From contig CP093829.1 of the NCBI GenBank assembly GCA_033063855.1, positions 2,800,243 to 2,864,242 on the forward strand: 64,000 bases of DNA. Direction: 5' to 3'. Below the pieces are notes generated by a model. That model was not told the origin of the DNA and ran no database searches. It saw nothing but the letters and a program-made list of their open reading frames with translations. Of this stretch, positions 23,162 through 35,210 are shown one piece after another (position 1 is the first letter of the stretch; each line of letters begins with the position of its first letter). Position numbers and translations under genes: made by a program. The stretch is from Smittia aterrima (Eukaryota > Arthropoda > Insecta > Diptera > Chironomidae).

Positions 23162-23692
23162 TTAAATATGAAAAAAAATTGCGATCAGCTCGTTCCACGG
23201 TTCGTCAAGATTCTTCGTTTGTTTTGATTCTGTTGACTTTGATTTAATATCCAGAAGATTTTTGCTGATCAATTTCAATAAATTTCCAAGAGCGCTCGCT
23301 TTGCGAATTGCATTAAGATTGATCCTTAAGTCAAATTGATTGCAGTTCCATTTATATTCTGTAATCTGCTCTTTAGCAAAACTGATAGCGCTATTGAAAC
23401 GATTTCCACTGAAATTCCATCGCAACCTTTGATAAAGCAGATTATGCAAGAAAAAAGATTTCAATTGATACTTCTCGCCTGAGCTGCTAAGAAAATTGAT
23501 TTTGCAAGCGATTTCCTTGAGCAGCTTGACGACGATATAAGAAATATGGAAATTGAGATTTTTTCCTTCGCATCTCTCTCTCTCGATCTTGACACGGGTT
23601 ACGTGGGGTTTTCTTCTTTTAAGGCTCAAGATTTTGATACGATGAGTCTCACAAAATATTTGTTGACACGCTTCAGTTTGAGCTGTTAGCAT
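23162..23692 (-). CDS. Unrecognised 176-codon open frame (doubtful gene)
   Basis: The longest open frame in this non-coding region, Met to stop on the minus strand. The product would be basic and Lys/Asn/Ile/Leu-rich. I see no signal peptide, membrane helix, motif or known family. A frame of this length is uncommon by chance at this base composition, but residue use looks like translated AT-rich DNA. No splice partner or poly(A) context was found. It could be a lineage-specific gene, an eroded gene or chance. Confidence 0.15.
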   Translation of the reverse strand: MLTAQTEACQQIFCETHRIKILSLKRRKPHVTRVKIERERCEGKNLNFHISYIVVKLLKEIACKINFLSSSGEKYQLKSFFLHNLLYQRLRWNFSGNRFNSAISFAKEQITEYKWNCNQFDLRINLNAIRKASALGNLLKLISKNLLDIKSKSTESKQTKNLDEPWNELIAIFFHI

Positions 23693-26600
23693 ATTTTTTT
23701 AGATATCACAAGCATGTGAACATAAAGTTGAATTGCTGACATTGACAGAATAATTGACGTTGCATTAAAAATTTTCTGCTTCTGTTCCTCATCATCAAAC
23801 AACGTTCCCTCGACTTTAAAAGGCCGTTGCCGCATGTGACGTGCAATGTGTCGATAATTGCATAAGTTTATCTAACGGGACCGCCAGCAGTTTTTTTGCA
23901 GCGAATGTCATAGACAGAGCAAGCATTTAAATTCGGATTGGAATGCCGGAAATCCACGTTTATGGTTGAGCAAGCAACCATCTCGTATCAGATGTTGCTG
24001 CTCTCTGTTGGTCGACAGAAAATTTTTGCTTGTTATTAACTGACCCGAAAACAGAGAAAGAGAACAAAAAAAAAACTATCGCTTTCATCGCTTTATCTCT
24101 TCCAGCACGAGAAACCTTGAAACAAAACAAAAATCTCACAAAACATTCCGTGAGAATAATAATTAACGGGATCGTCGTTTGTTTGTTTTAAGTTCTCGCA
24201 TTTGTTTTCAATAAAAACTCGTCGTGAGTTGTGTAATTATCCTTTCATGTTGATGAGGAGCGAGAGAACAAAGTTATGACAAGCAACAGATGACAACGTA
24301 CCGTCAGAAAGGGAGCAAAGCATTTTCATAATTAATCTAATTAAAATGCAATTGCTCATTGCCTTTAACTCTGAGGGCGTTGCTTTACACAATCAGAGAT
24401 GAATTACAAAACGAGTTAGTTACGACATGTGTGGCGCATATTCTTTCGATGTCGATCACTTGAAGAGAACTTCAACCACATGTCTCAATGTTTATTTTCA
24501 CACTCTGAGGTTCGGAGAGAATGAAAATGGTTTGTTTATGCGATGCGAGATTTCGTTACAGTTTTTGGTTTGGAAACAATTTTCTCTTTGAGTCCACTTG
24601 AGCCGATAATTGACATGTTGTCTCCTCGTTTGTTTCTAAAAATAAACAATCGCAATCAACGCCTTTCAGAAATGTTTTTGAGCCGTGGGAACATTTTCCT
24701 CGCGGAAGGATAATTTCTCTGTTTGAGCGGAAAAAGTTTGATGACCAAACGCTTTGACTTTTAATTGAACACCCGGCTCAACATGACAGCGAAAATTACA
24801 GTCATTCTCTGTTTATGTTACAAACTAAAAATCCACAGCAACGTGAAGTCGACGCGGAGATTTATGAGTCAGTTAACTTGTAACTGTCGAGTCCTTTTCT
24901 CCCCGAAAGAGCTTTTCTCGGTAGACTCCTTGACATCACCACAATCATAAATCCTTGTTGCATTAAAAATGGATGAGATTTCGTTAATAATTCAAGTTTC
25001 CATCAAACTTTTTACGAGGCATTCATTCAAAACTTAATTTCCTGATTCAACGTCCGTCATTCTTCTTCTGTTGATTTTACTGCGTCAGGTTTGTTTCTGA
25101 ATCTCCAACTTTTTTTTACGAGCCAGCAAAAGGTAAAACACGTAATTAATTTTTGGGTTTTGCCCTTGTTTGGGTTCTTATTATACTTAGACGTGGAATG
25201 ATTTGTGTCATAAAGCTTCAACGATGGCAACGCACTCTGAACTTTCCTTGAACAGTTCAAGCTTCTTGTTTCAAAATGAAACTTTGTTTTTCCTGATTTT
25301 CTCCTAACGACCAACGAATGAATGTGATAAACGATAATCTGAAATGGTAAAGTCAACAATCAAGAGTTGAGCTGCTGTTTCAATGTTTTTGAAGAGCTTT
25401 TTCTACGAAGCTTGATTAAATATCTGAAATTACAAATAATCAAAGGATCAGGAATTTCGAGGAAAATCCCACAAAAAAAAACTCTTGTGAATGCTTGAAA
25501 AAAAATCTCATTTATTTCCTCTAAAGCTTTCGTTCTTTTTTAATTCTACAACATATAAAAGAGAGACGATATATATTTTTAATCACCACGTATTGATTAT
25601 TAAGGAAAAAGTAATCGACGACCCACTCATTCGTATTCCGCTTCAAGCTCAGCAGTGCTTAGAATTGAAATCGCTTTTTATTCAAACACAAATCAGAGCA
25701 ATTAAAACTTTACATTTATCAGAGAAAATTAGAAAACTTTCTAGAGCGAAAGGAAATGCAGTAAATTAATTTGAGTATTGAAACAGCGAGTGCGCTTTAG
25801 CTTCTAACTAAAAAGTTTACATTGTGGTTACAGTTCGAGTAAAAAGCATCATCACTCAGTAAAATGTAAATGCAAATGATAAAAACCTCTTATCTCTAAA
25901 CGACTTTCTATCATTATAATGCTTTAATCTCGGTTCTTATTTACAACAGAGTTTTATTCGGATTTCTATCTCGTTTGCATCTCAATGCATAAAACTTTCC
26001 CCATTTCGCATAAAAAACACTTTTTTTACATTTTATTTCTGCTGTCGTCGTCAGTTTCTCTCGGAGTCTCTGATGAAGGCACCGTTTAATTGATAAATTG
26101 GTGTGGGGTGATACCACAAAAAGAAACTTTTTTAATTCCTCGTCCTGCTGTCTTTTAATCAGAATGAAACGTTCGCTGAAGATTGTGTCAGCGTGAAATG
26201 AGAAATTTTTACAGCCACTCGGAATCGCTTCAGGAATTCTTCACTCGAATCGCGACGAGAGAAATTGAGTCATAAATCTCTTGTCGCTAGTGCAGACCCA
26301 ACTTTCCCTTCCCCGACCCAATAAAAAAAAACTTTCCCGACATAAAAAAAGAGAAAAATTAATTGACACAATTTTCCATTTGTTTTCTCGAAAGGAAAAA
26401 AAGTTTTCACTCACTTAAAAAGAGCTTTTTTGAGGTTTCTCCTTCACGTTTATTGCGAGTTTCCTGAACTTCCAAAAGTCAGAACATTCATTCATCGAGA
26501 CCCTCAAGCAGCGTGGAAGTTGAGTGAAAACTTTTTATCGCCCTTCAAAAACTTTTTTGTTTACATTCACACGTTGAATTGAATTTTCCTTCTTTAGAGT

Positions 26601-26933
26601 TGATGTTAAAAAAAACTTTTTCTTGCGTTGTTCCTTTAAAGCAATTCGCTGTGCTCAACTTCAATACATCAGCTTGATGTTCTCGATAATGGTGGCAAAC
26701 GGTTGATGGAATGTTGAGGGGGAGGTGGCGGCGGCAAACAGATTTCATCAATTGTACAAATGGATCGATCGTCTAATGGGAACTTGAAATTTATTTCAGT
26801 GCCGGTAATTAATGATCCTTCGAGGATTTTCTCATTCGCTGATTCTGGAATTAGACAAAAGTTCTGCTGTGTTCAGAGAATTGAAGATGGAAAGACATTT
26901 AGCAAACTCAAAATCAGAATGTAAACCACAAAA

Positions 26934-29900
26934 TCAAAAGTTATTGCTTGTAATTAGACTCATCGATCGACTCTTACCTCCCTTGCCGTCCTCTCGAGTA
27001 TAATAGTGTGCTCTCTGACGATTGCAAATCGAGATAGAAACGATGATTATCAACAAGAGAAGAACGAAAATCGCTGCTCCCATGAATGCTAGAACATTGA
27101 TTCGGCTCTCATGCAGAATGTTGTAAGAGATAATTGCAGAGTCGCGACCCTCATCAGCAAAATTTTCAAAGCAGTATTCAAGGTTGTCACGCCTTAGACG
27201 ATTGATTGGCCGCCCGCGTAGACTCTCGGGTTGAAAGCAAGTCGGCATGTGCTTCCATCTCATCTAATGTTAAAGTAATTAATTACTAAGTCAACCTGTC
27301 AATCACCTTAGACAAGTAATCTTACTTCTTGTTGACGATCCAAAATCGCAGCCATACTGCACACGTCGCAAACGAAAGGGTTGTGTTCGAAGCGAATGGT
27401 TTCAATTTTTAATAGTTTCTCGACAAGTTCCTCATCGAATCCGCGCAATTGATTTCTCGAAATATCCAATTCCTAACAGACAAAATAAATAAAACATGAA
27501 AAGCTCGTCCAACAGCGTTTTGTGGAATCAACAGCTTCATTCAAAGCATAACAAAACGAACCTTTAGCTTTTTCAACGGCTCCAGCATTTGATTCGTGTC
27601 ATTTCCCAAATGCGTGCCGGAAATATTGAGAGCTTCGAGATTGGCTAATGGCGTTAAAACTCCCAAGGGCAGGTTGGTGATATCAGCAATAGCAAGCGAA
27701 CGTATTTCAGTCATGTTCTCCAGTACTCGTTGAATGCTCTCTGTGCTCAACTGAATGTTCCCGCTTATGTTCAATGTTTGCAATTTTGGAATCTCAAGCA
27801 TGCTCTCGAGCTCCAGAGAAGAAAGCTTGTTGTACGAAATGTCAAGAGCTGTGAGGTTTGACAAATTGAAGAAAGCCTTGCTTGAGATCTTTGCCAATCG
27901 GTTTCTCGAGAGATCTGATGAAAAAGAAATTGAGGAAGTCGAAAATGAGAATGTTGGCAAACAGAAGATGAATCGATTTATAATTAAATTATTCTGAAGA
28001 CTCACCGAGCAGCTCAAGGCTTCTCTGTCGATTGAACAAGTTGTCGACAACCACAGACAACTGATTTCCATCTAAATGTAGACGCTTCAAACTCCGCAGA
28101 TCCTTGAACTCATCCTTATCCAAATATTTGAACTGCGAAGATGGAGAGAAAGATAAATAAAATTATTTGCAGATCAAGAAATGTGTGTCGATATGTCACG
28201 CTGCGATGCCTCGACGTGTTATTCGCACTCTATGATCCACAGTTTCACATTCATTCGCTCAATTCATGTTCACTCAAATAGAAGAAGTAACAATAAAAAT
28301 AATGCGGTTGAATCAGTGAGGGAAATTCTTCTCCTCCCTAGGCGAGGGAAAACTCAAGAACTGACAAACAAAAACGTGTGTAAAAATAATGATGATAAGA
28401 ACAAGTGTTAATGAGCAGATTAAGAACGAGAATGATGAAGGGTTTGTTCTCCTGTTTAATTCACTTGATAGATTTCAATTGTTCGATGATCTCAAACTCC
28501 TGGAGATAAAACCCCAAAAGAGCTTCCCGCACGAAGAAAAATCGAGGAAGATACACCAAGTAGAATCAAACCGGAATCACGTGAGGGCGGGATTTGTTTG
28601 TGTAAGCAATTTTCTTCGGCATCTGACTTTCTTTGCTTTGAAGAGGCAACCAGGGAGAAATGAATTCGAATGATAGTTCGGCTTTTTTATGGAAAGCAAA
28701 TGGAAAGCTATCGACAGTTGGAGAGACCGAAAGTTTAGGAAGTTCTATGAGGGGCGGAAGAAACGTCAGAGGTTTTCTTTATCTATGCAGTCACGAGAGA
28801 GAGTTGGGAAAATATTTAGAGCACGACTGCAGAAATTTGAATTCTATTTTTGTGAGACTGATAAGATTTGAAGCTTAAAACATTTTTTTATCAATCGATG
28901 AATGGATTGCATAAAAGCAAAGAGCAAAGCAGACACGAGCTATCATTTGAAAATTGTCTGAGGTTAAAAATGAAGTTCGAAGCGGTCATCGTGGTTTTGT
29001 TTTTAGCTGCAAGTGGTAAATCAGATTCAATTGCAAATCACATCGATTTTAAAAGGTTTTATCAGTTGCAGTGGCTTTGCCGGCTACCTATCGATGGGAG
29101 CTAACACCAAACTCTGCGGGGAAAGCGCATATCGTTGATTTAAAGTCCAGCGATGATTTGATTGAGCCATCGTTCGTACCTGCGAGCGATATTCATTTTC
29201 TAGTGTTCACTCGTCAAAATCGTGTCGCTGGTCAACGGATATTTCTAAACAACGCTGATTCAGTTAGAGCATCAAACTTCAATCCCAGTCATCCAACGAG
29301 AATTACAATTCACGGTTGGCAGGGAAGCTCACAAGATGCTGTAAACATTGAAGTGAACGCTGCTTATCTGCAACACGGAGACTACAATGTAAAATTGATT
29401 GCCTCGCTTTGTCCATTACTAAATTGTCTTCTTCGTCTGTCCTTAGATGATCACAGTAGATTGGACTGTTGGAGCTTCCTCAATAAACTACATTACATCA
29501 AGAAATCGTGTTCCTTCTGTCGGTCAACAGACAGCTCTCTTGATAGATTTCCTTCATGTCAACGGTTTCATTCGATTCCCAGATCTTCACGTCATCGGAC
29601 ACTCTCTCGGGTGAGTTTAAATGCGACGCGTTGAATCAGAAAGTGTTAGAGAATTCTTTTCTAGTGGTCACGCTGTCGGACATGCAGGAAAAGCTGTCAC
29701 TCGTGGAACCATCCAAGTCGTTTATTCTTTAGATCCTGCTGGGCCTCTTTTCAATCTCAACACTCCCAATGAACGTGTAGCAAACACTGACGGCGTTTAT
29801 GTTGAAGTGATGCATACAAATGGTGGAGTACAGGGCTTCATGGATCCTATTGGCGATTCAGACTTCTATCCAAACTTCGGACGATCTCAGCCAGGCTGTG

Positions 29901-31161
29901 GCGTTGATATTTACGGTGCGTGTGCTCATGCTCGCACAGTTCTCTTCTATGCTGAATCAATCAACCGAGTTTTCACTGCACATGAATGTACAGCGTTCGC
30001 TGATATCAGCGAAGGTGTCTGCACGCGAACCGGGAGGGCAACGACGATGGGGGGTCCAAATGGAAACATTGGATTACGTGGGCTCTTCCATTTATCAACT
30101 AATGCCGCTTCGCCTTTCTCACAAGGTTAATACGAAGATAAGACATGACTTTCGATATCTAAAGATTTTATTAATAAAAAGTTTGCGAAAAAAAAAGAAG
30201 AAAATCCCGACGTAAGCGATAACAAAGGCCAAAGACATCGAGAAAATCCAAGTCATGCACCAATATTTATCTTTGAGCTTTGGAATTCAAATTACCTGAT
30301 TATCTCCGAGGTCAAGTTCGACCAATTGCCACAGGAGATGATAGAGATGCGGGTTCACTTTCTTCAGTCCACAACGACGACACTTTAAGGCTTTGAGATC
30401 CTAAGGTAAACGAGACAAGATTAACCGCTATTATGATCCCATCTTGAGGTTAATTTGCATTAACTTCTGCTTACCGTAATGTCTCTGAAAACGTCTGGCG
30501 TGAGATCGTCGAGAGGATTTCCACTCAGGTCAAGATATTTGAGTTTAGTCAGTTGCTGAAATAACCGCGACACCAATTCCTCCAGTAAATTATCGGCGAG
30601 ATTCAATGTACGTAAGCTCTGCGGAATTGATTTATGAGTCGAAGAGGGAAATGTCAATAAATCTTCATCGTGCCATTTCCAATAAACGTCACTCACCGTC
30701 AAGTATTTGAATGTTCCACTGGGGACTCTCTCCAGTTTATTCTTCGCGAGATTCAATTCAATTAAGTTCTGCTGACCTTTGAAGTTGTCATCGTAAATGT
30801 GTGAGATATTGTTGCGCGACAGGTCCAATGCTCTCAATGATGGCACGCCCCAAAACGAATGCTGTCCGATAGCTGGCACGTTTGCATCAGTGATTCGAAG
30901 AATTTCAAGCTTTTTGAAGTCACCGAACAGGTGTCCGAACTGAAGCGTGTTCTTTGGACTTTGAATAATTATGATCTCCATTTTCTTGTCCAGGTCGTTG
31001 ATGGGAATTTGTTTCATGTCTGAAGCGACGCAGGCGGTAAAATAGCGACCGCTGGGGTCTAAATCACAAGTGCATTCATTCGGGCAACGACTCAGGCTAC
31101 TCGAGAATGTGAAAGGCATCAGGAGTGTAAACAATAGAAAGGCTCCTGCCAACTTTGCCAT
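26934..31161 (-). CDS. LRR-B: paralogue of LRR-A, single-pass leucine-rich-repeat membrane protein
   Basis: Minus-strand exons 31161-30697, 30618-30475, 30400-30296, 28132-28006, 27914-27562, 27472-27326 and 27263 to 26978 or 26934; about 556 residues if the last exon is read through. Signal peptide (MAKLAGAFLLFTLLMPFTFS), LRRNT (CPNECTCDLD), a run of LRRs (LRALDLSRNNIS, LIELNLAKNKL, LTALDISYNKLS), LRRCT with RWKHMPTCF and LRGRPINRLR, then a membrane helix (VLAFMGAAIFVLLLLIIIVS) and a short tail. The same domain order as LRR-A, with alignable sequence throughout, marks a duplicate. The start is the Met before the hydrophobic stretch; an acceptor (tttgcag) just upstream suggests a 5' UTR intron. 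The longer upstream frame to 31353 lacks a leader-like sequence. Its 2163-bp intron holds the lipase gene on the other strand. Probably a cell-surface recognition or adhesion protein; ligand unknown. Confidence 0.88.
28909..28948 (+). promoter_or_regulatory. Candidate lipase core promoter
   Basis: A TATA-like GCATAAAAGC (28909-28918) is followed at 28943 by TCATTT, an initiator-like match, about 25 bp before the lipase ATG at 28970. This would give a very short 5' UTR and lies wholly inside the LRR-B intron. Confidence 0.4.
28970..30130 (+). CDS. Secreted lipase, pancreatic-lipase/phospholipase A1 family
   Basis: Four exons, 28970-29015, 29072-29388, 29447-29610 and 29665-30130, give 330 residues, typical of the insect neutral lipase/PLA1 group. 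Signal peptide (VIVVLFLAASVALPA), then lipase landmarks in order: RITIHGW, DYNMITVDW, the nucleophile elbow GHSLGGH (Ser174), SLDPAGP (Asp198) and the catalytic histidine in CAHAR (His263), followed by FYAESI. The triad is complete, so an active extracellular enzyme that hydrolyses lipid esters is expected. Triglyceride versus phospholipid cannot be told from sequence; the single short chain without a C-terminal PLAT domain fits the insect PLA1-like group. CAHAR replaces the more usual CSHxR, leaving the His in place. The gene lies inside an LRR-B intron on the opposite strand. AATAAA follows 43 bp after the stop. Confidence 0.94.
30173..30178 (+). promoter_or_regulatory. Poly(A) signal AATAAA of the lipase
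   Basis: AATAAA 43 bp after the TAA stop and about 120 bp before the next LRR-B exon on the opposite strand, so the lipase transcript fits wholly within the host intron. Confidence 0.55.
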
Positions 31162-34100
31162 TATGCTTCCTTTTATTTCCTGGCTCCTGCAAACAGATGG
31201 AATTTTTTTCGTGGTGAGAAGAGAACAAAAATGTTGATGCTCGAAACAAAACATAAAAGGATGAAGTGACTCCCGAGTGCTCACAGATTCCCATTCTAGC
31301 TTTGCCAGCACAGCAGCAACAACTTTTGATGGAATTTTTATTTTTATTTTCATTGCGCCTTCAACGTGGAATGTTTAATAAATTTACGCCAACCCCCGAA
31401 AAGAACTTTTTTCTCTCTCCAACAACGGACGTGAAAGTAGAGAAAACTTTCTGTTTTGTAATCGAGGCGATTCGCTCTACTTCTATGAGGGAATGACATT
31501 TTAGCATTTTAAAGTTGTACACTCAGCAATTATTTTTCTTTAAATGAAAAAACTTGGGAAATTCCTGTGGAAACATTCTCGGTCCGATAACTGGAGTTTG
31601 CTGCTATTAAATGTCATTCCACAAGCCCAGGCGAAGAGAGAGAGGGCAAAATCTCTTTTTTTATAATAAAAAGTCATTTGACAATTTAGCTATCACACGA
31701 AATTTAATTATGCTTTGTGCTGCTACTGTTTGATGTTCCGCCGTTAAATCGCAGACGAAAATATTTCTCGTTTCTTCTTTTTTTTTGAAAAAAATCATGA
31801 ATAATTTATTCAAATCAAGTCGCCAGTCGTCGTTGTCGTGCGATAGCGAGAACGAGAACGATCCAGTGCTGAGAGCTTTTTTAATACTACGTTCTTAATT
31901 CAGTTATCGTTCTCTCTTCGTTTGCCAAAGTGACGATGATTCCATTGGGGACCGAAGATAACTTTTGCGGCAATTATTTAAATGGCTTTGAGAAAAAAAT
32001 TGTTTGGAATTAGATTTCTTAAGACTATTCAGTCGGAGCATGAAATTATTAGCTCGTTCGTTAATAGTATGAACGATCACCCTCCCACCAAAGCCCAAAT
32101 CGGAAATTTAATCCGGGCAGTTAGAAGTCACGTAAATGATGTATCAGAGATAATTATAACTTGACTCAATTGGTTCTCGAATAACCTTTAATTAAGAGAT
32201 GAGCTTCGATAATTTTAGGTTTCGAGTTCTATTTATCGCGTGAACCGCTGGCCAGCTTTGCCTTCAGCGATCGAAAGGCAAACAAATTTTAAAACAAACA
32301 AAAAAACGTTTCGTTTGAGAAATATTTCATAATTTATGTCTTTGTTACGATTGGGTTGCTGAACAAAAAGTTATTTCCTGTATCGCTTTTTTCTTCTTCT
32401 CGGCTTTCGCTCGTTCTTGAGAATTGAATCGACGAAAGGAAAACAACGAAATCAGAAGAAAAACATTGAGAGAAGCATAAATGAAGAGTCATGATCATGA
32501 GAATGAAATCAAAAATTGATGTTCTCGATATCAAGCGCTTCTTGTCATTAAAATTTATAATTTTTCTTTTTTCTTTACACAGAACGAGAAATTTCATGTT
32601 TCTCGGTTACTGAGGTTTTTCTCCGTAACGAAGAAGATCACTTTATTTGTGTAGCTCGAGTAGAAGAGTTGATTGAATTATCAAACTCACATTAAGCTAT
32701 TCAAACTCACTGAACCGCTGAGCGAGTTAACACGACGAAGAAAAGCCCTCAAATAAATTATAATTCATTGACAGATGCTGCATTTTGTAATTGTGTCTGC
32801 CTCATTTATGAATTTCAATCTCTTAGCGTCAATTTAAAACAAAACTCAATCAGTTGGGACTTCAATCTTCTTGAGTTATTAATTACTACCGGTTGAGGAG
32901 AACTTTAATAAGTTGAGATGAAGTATTTGAGATCTGCCGAAGGTTTTTCTTTATGAGAAAAGTTTGTTCTCATCTTGAAGTGAAGTCAATTAAAGAAGTT
33001 CACCTCATGAAATCGTTTTAAATGCTTCTTATTACTGTAATTACGAGTCATTGTAAGACTTTCACCTCAAATTACTTTAAAACTCGTACAGAACTTTTCC
33101 ATCAATGTCAGGCAACTAAGCCACAATTTCGTTACGAAAATTATTATGTCTCGCTTCGTAAAGACAAAAGAAATGACATTGTTGATGTGAATTTAATTAA
33201 AATGTTAAAATTATTTCCTCATCAAATTTTCACGATCGTAATTTAGGCGACGAGATTCACTCACGGAGAGAGTTCTTTAAAAGAAAGTTCCATAATCTTC
33301 GTCTCATAAAAATCTCATAAAAGAACCTTTCAAAGTTGTATGATGAAAAGCGAGATGAGACGCTCGAGTGGCGCTAAGGGAGCAAGAGGTTGAGGTTCGT
33401 AGACATAACATCCGAATTAATCATTCCATCATTCTCTCTCTTTCCGTTTCACGGTTTTGTGATTATGAGATAAATAGTTTCGACTGACATCGAAACGGAA
33501 TTAAAACGCACACGTGAACATAAAAACGACTTCAAATAATTCTTCTTCTTGATTCCTTTGACTCTCTGTAATAAATTGAAAGCCAAAGAAGAATAAGAAG
33601 CTCCGGATTAATGAATGAAAGAACGGAGAAGACGAATGAAGGAAAACAATGACTTAAAGCCGATAGCGTTTGAGATTCACTTACAACACTTATCGCAAGG
33701 CCTTTCCTGTCGCTTCTTCTTGTGTCTTTAGTTGCACAATTATTTTCTCTCTCGGTCAGCCGTTAAAACGAAGCGGCAAGAGCCGAAACATCTTTTGTGC
33801 GTTTCAATATTTTTTTGCTTCTTCAAAGCGAAAGATAATTTGGCGAGTAAATATTTTCCCACAATATTTTCCTTCTCTCTTCGCTCATTCGTTTGCTCGC
33901 TGCTCTTCAATGAATAATGACAATCGTTAATGGCCATTAATTTGCTACTTCTTCTCTTGTTTTCGGATCGCAAGGAAAAGGACGTAGCAGAGCAAAAATC
34001 GTGGCTTCTTCAAGCGATGAAAGATTGTGTTCCAGGAAATGCTGAAATATTAAGTACGCGAAATGGAACGAGGAAGGTTGAGACACCTTGAGGCGATGCG

Positions 34101-35194
34101 TTCGCAGTTGGAAAACAAGTTGAAGTTACTTTGCAATCATCCCGTTGTCCACTGCATCATTATTTATTCTTCGTTCTCGAACTCGTATGATTAAATCGAC
34201 GGAGCGTTCCTCTCGCTTCTGTAAGATTATACACAACGAGTGCCAAACGAATGAGCTGGTCGTGTGGAGCGAAATTACCAAGCTTGAAAGTGATCTTGAA
34301 ACAAGACGAGACGAATGGAACGAGACGAACGACTTATGATAATTTTCGAGTCATTAAAGAAGACAAAAGAAGTTTTTTTTATTGATCTCTTCCTTCCCCT
34401 ACGTTCGTAAATTTGTTTTGTACGAAATATTGAGTCGAGTGAGAGAGAGCGAGAGAAATGAGCTGACGAACGATAATTGATGTTTGCTGTCTTTCTTATT
34501 GTTCGTCATGCAATTAATTCATTGCAATCAATGAGCAATCGGATTAGCACAAGAGGAAACTAGACAATGAAAGTAAATTGAAGCTGATGAGTACTTAAAA
34601 GTTTCTCGAAAGTCTCTGGAACGAAAGGACTTAAGCCTAAAGACGTTGAATAAATTTTGTGCACTTTACTTCCTTTTGCTGACTTTCCAAGAAGAAAATT
34701 CAAGACCTTTGGCTTCACCAACTTTCCATTCGAGACTGTTCGAGCTCAAAACCACCAGCAATTAAATAATTCTCGTTCCAACTGTTTAGTTTCAAACATT
34801 CCAAACAAAGCGACGAGGAATAAAAAGAATTTCAAATTACAGTGTTGAACAGTTTGAAATTACAACAAAGCCTATTTGTTATGCGCCAAAGCGGCAACTA
34901 CGAAGAAGAGGAAAGATTATAACGAATGGAAGCCAATTAAATGATAATAATTGTTACTTAGTGTGAATCTCCTTGGAGAGGGTCGAGCGCAGTTTAATGG
35001 ACCGGGCGACGGCAATTAATTTATTAAAGTGAAGTTTAAGATTTTTTTTTTGGGACTTTTCACCGAAGATTTCAGTCAACTCTTCTAAGAACTGGAGAGT
35101 CTTGACAACAAAGTAGAAAAGTCCTAAAATAATTTCTTTCTAATTGCGCATCGTTCCTGGAATGTCCTGACAATTATCTCGATGGGGGTGCAAG

Positions 35195-35210
35195 CTCTCT
35201 CTCTCTCTCT
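35195..35210. repeat. (CT)n simple repeat
   Basis: Sixteen bases of uninterrupted CT dinucleotide in non-coding DNA. Such tracts can bind GAGA-type factors in flies; function here is unknown. Confidence 0.8.

Larger units (their letters stand above)
16700..26933. other. Ten-kilobase non-coding region
   Basis: AT-rich, with many A and T runs and no recognisable gene. It holds weak exon-like pieces with good acceptors at 18330 and 21768, a perfect 18-bp palindrome at 20212, an unexplained 176-codon minus-strand frame at 23162-23692, and a TATAAAG-containing stretch near 22840. The right end should contain the 3' end of LRR-B. No transposon ends or coding remnants were recognised. Confidence 0.5.
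28133..30295 (-). other. LRR-B host intron (2163 bp) containing the lipase gene
   Basis: The intron lies between the LRR-B exon ending LDLGDNQ at 30296 (donor gtaatt) and the exon starting FKYLDKDEF at 28132 (acceptor gcag). The equivalent intron of LRR-A is 669 bp. The extra length is largely accounted for by the lipase gene on the plus strand. Confidence 0.85.

Noticed and set aside
28181..28890. Short plus-strand frames upstream of the lipase
   Set aside because: Overlapping frames with no motif in the LRR-B intron; the lipase signal peptide gives a clear start at 28970.
31162..31353. Upstream extension of the LRR-B frame (start at 31353)
   Set aside because: The extra 64 residues have no leader character and precede a proper signal peptide starting at 31161. 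An acceptor lies between them, so this is most likely 5' UTR or intron.
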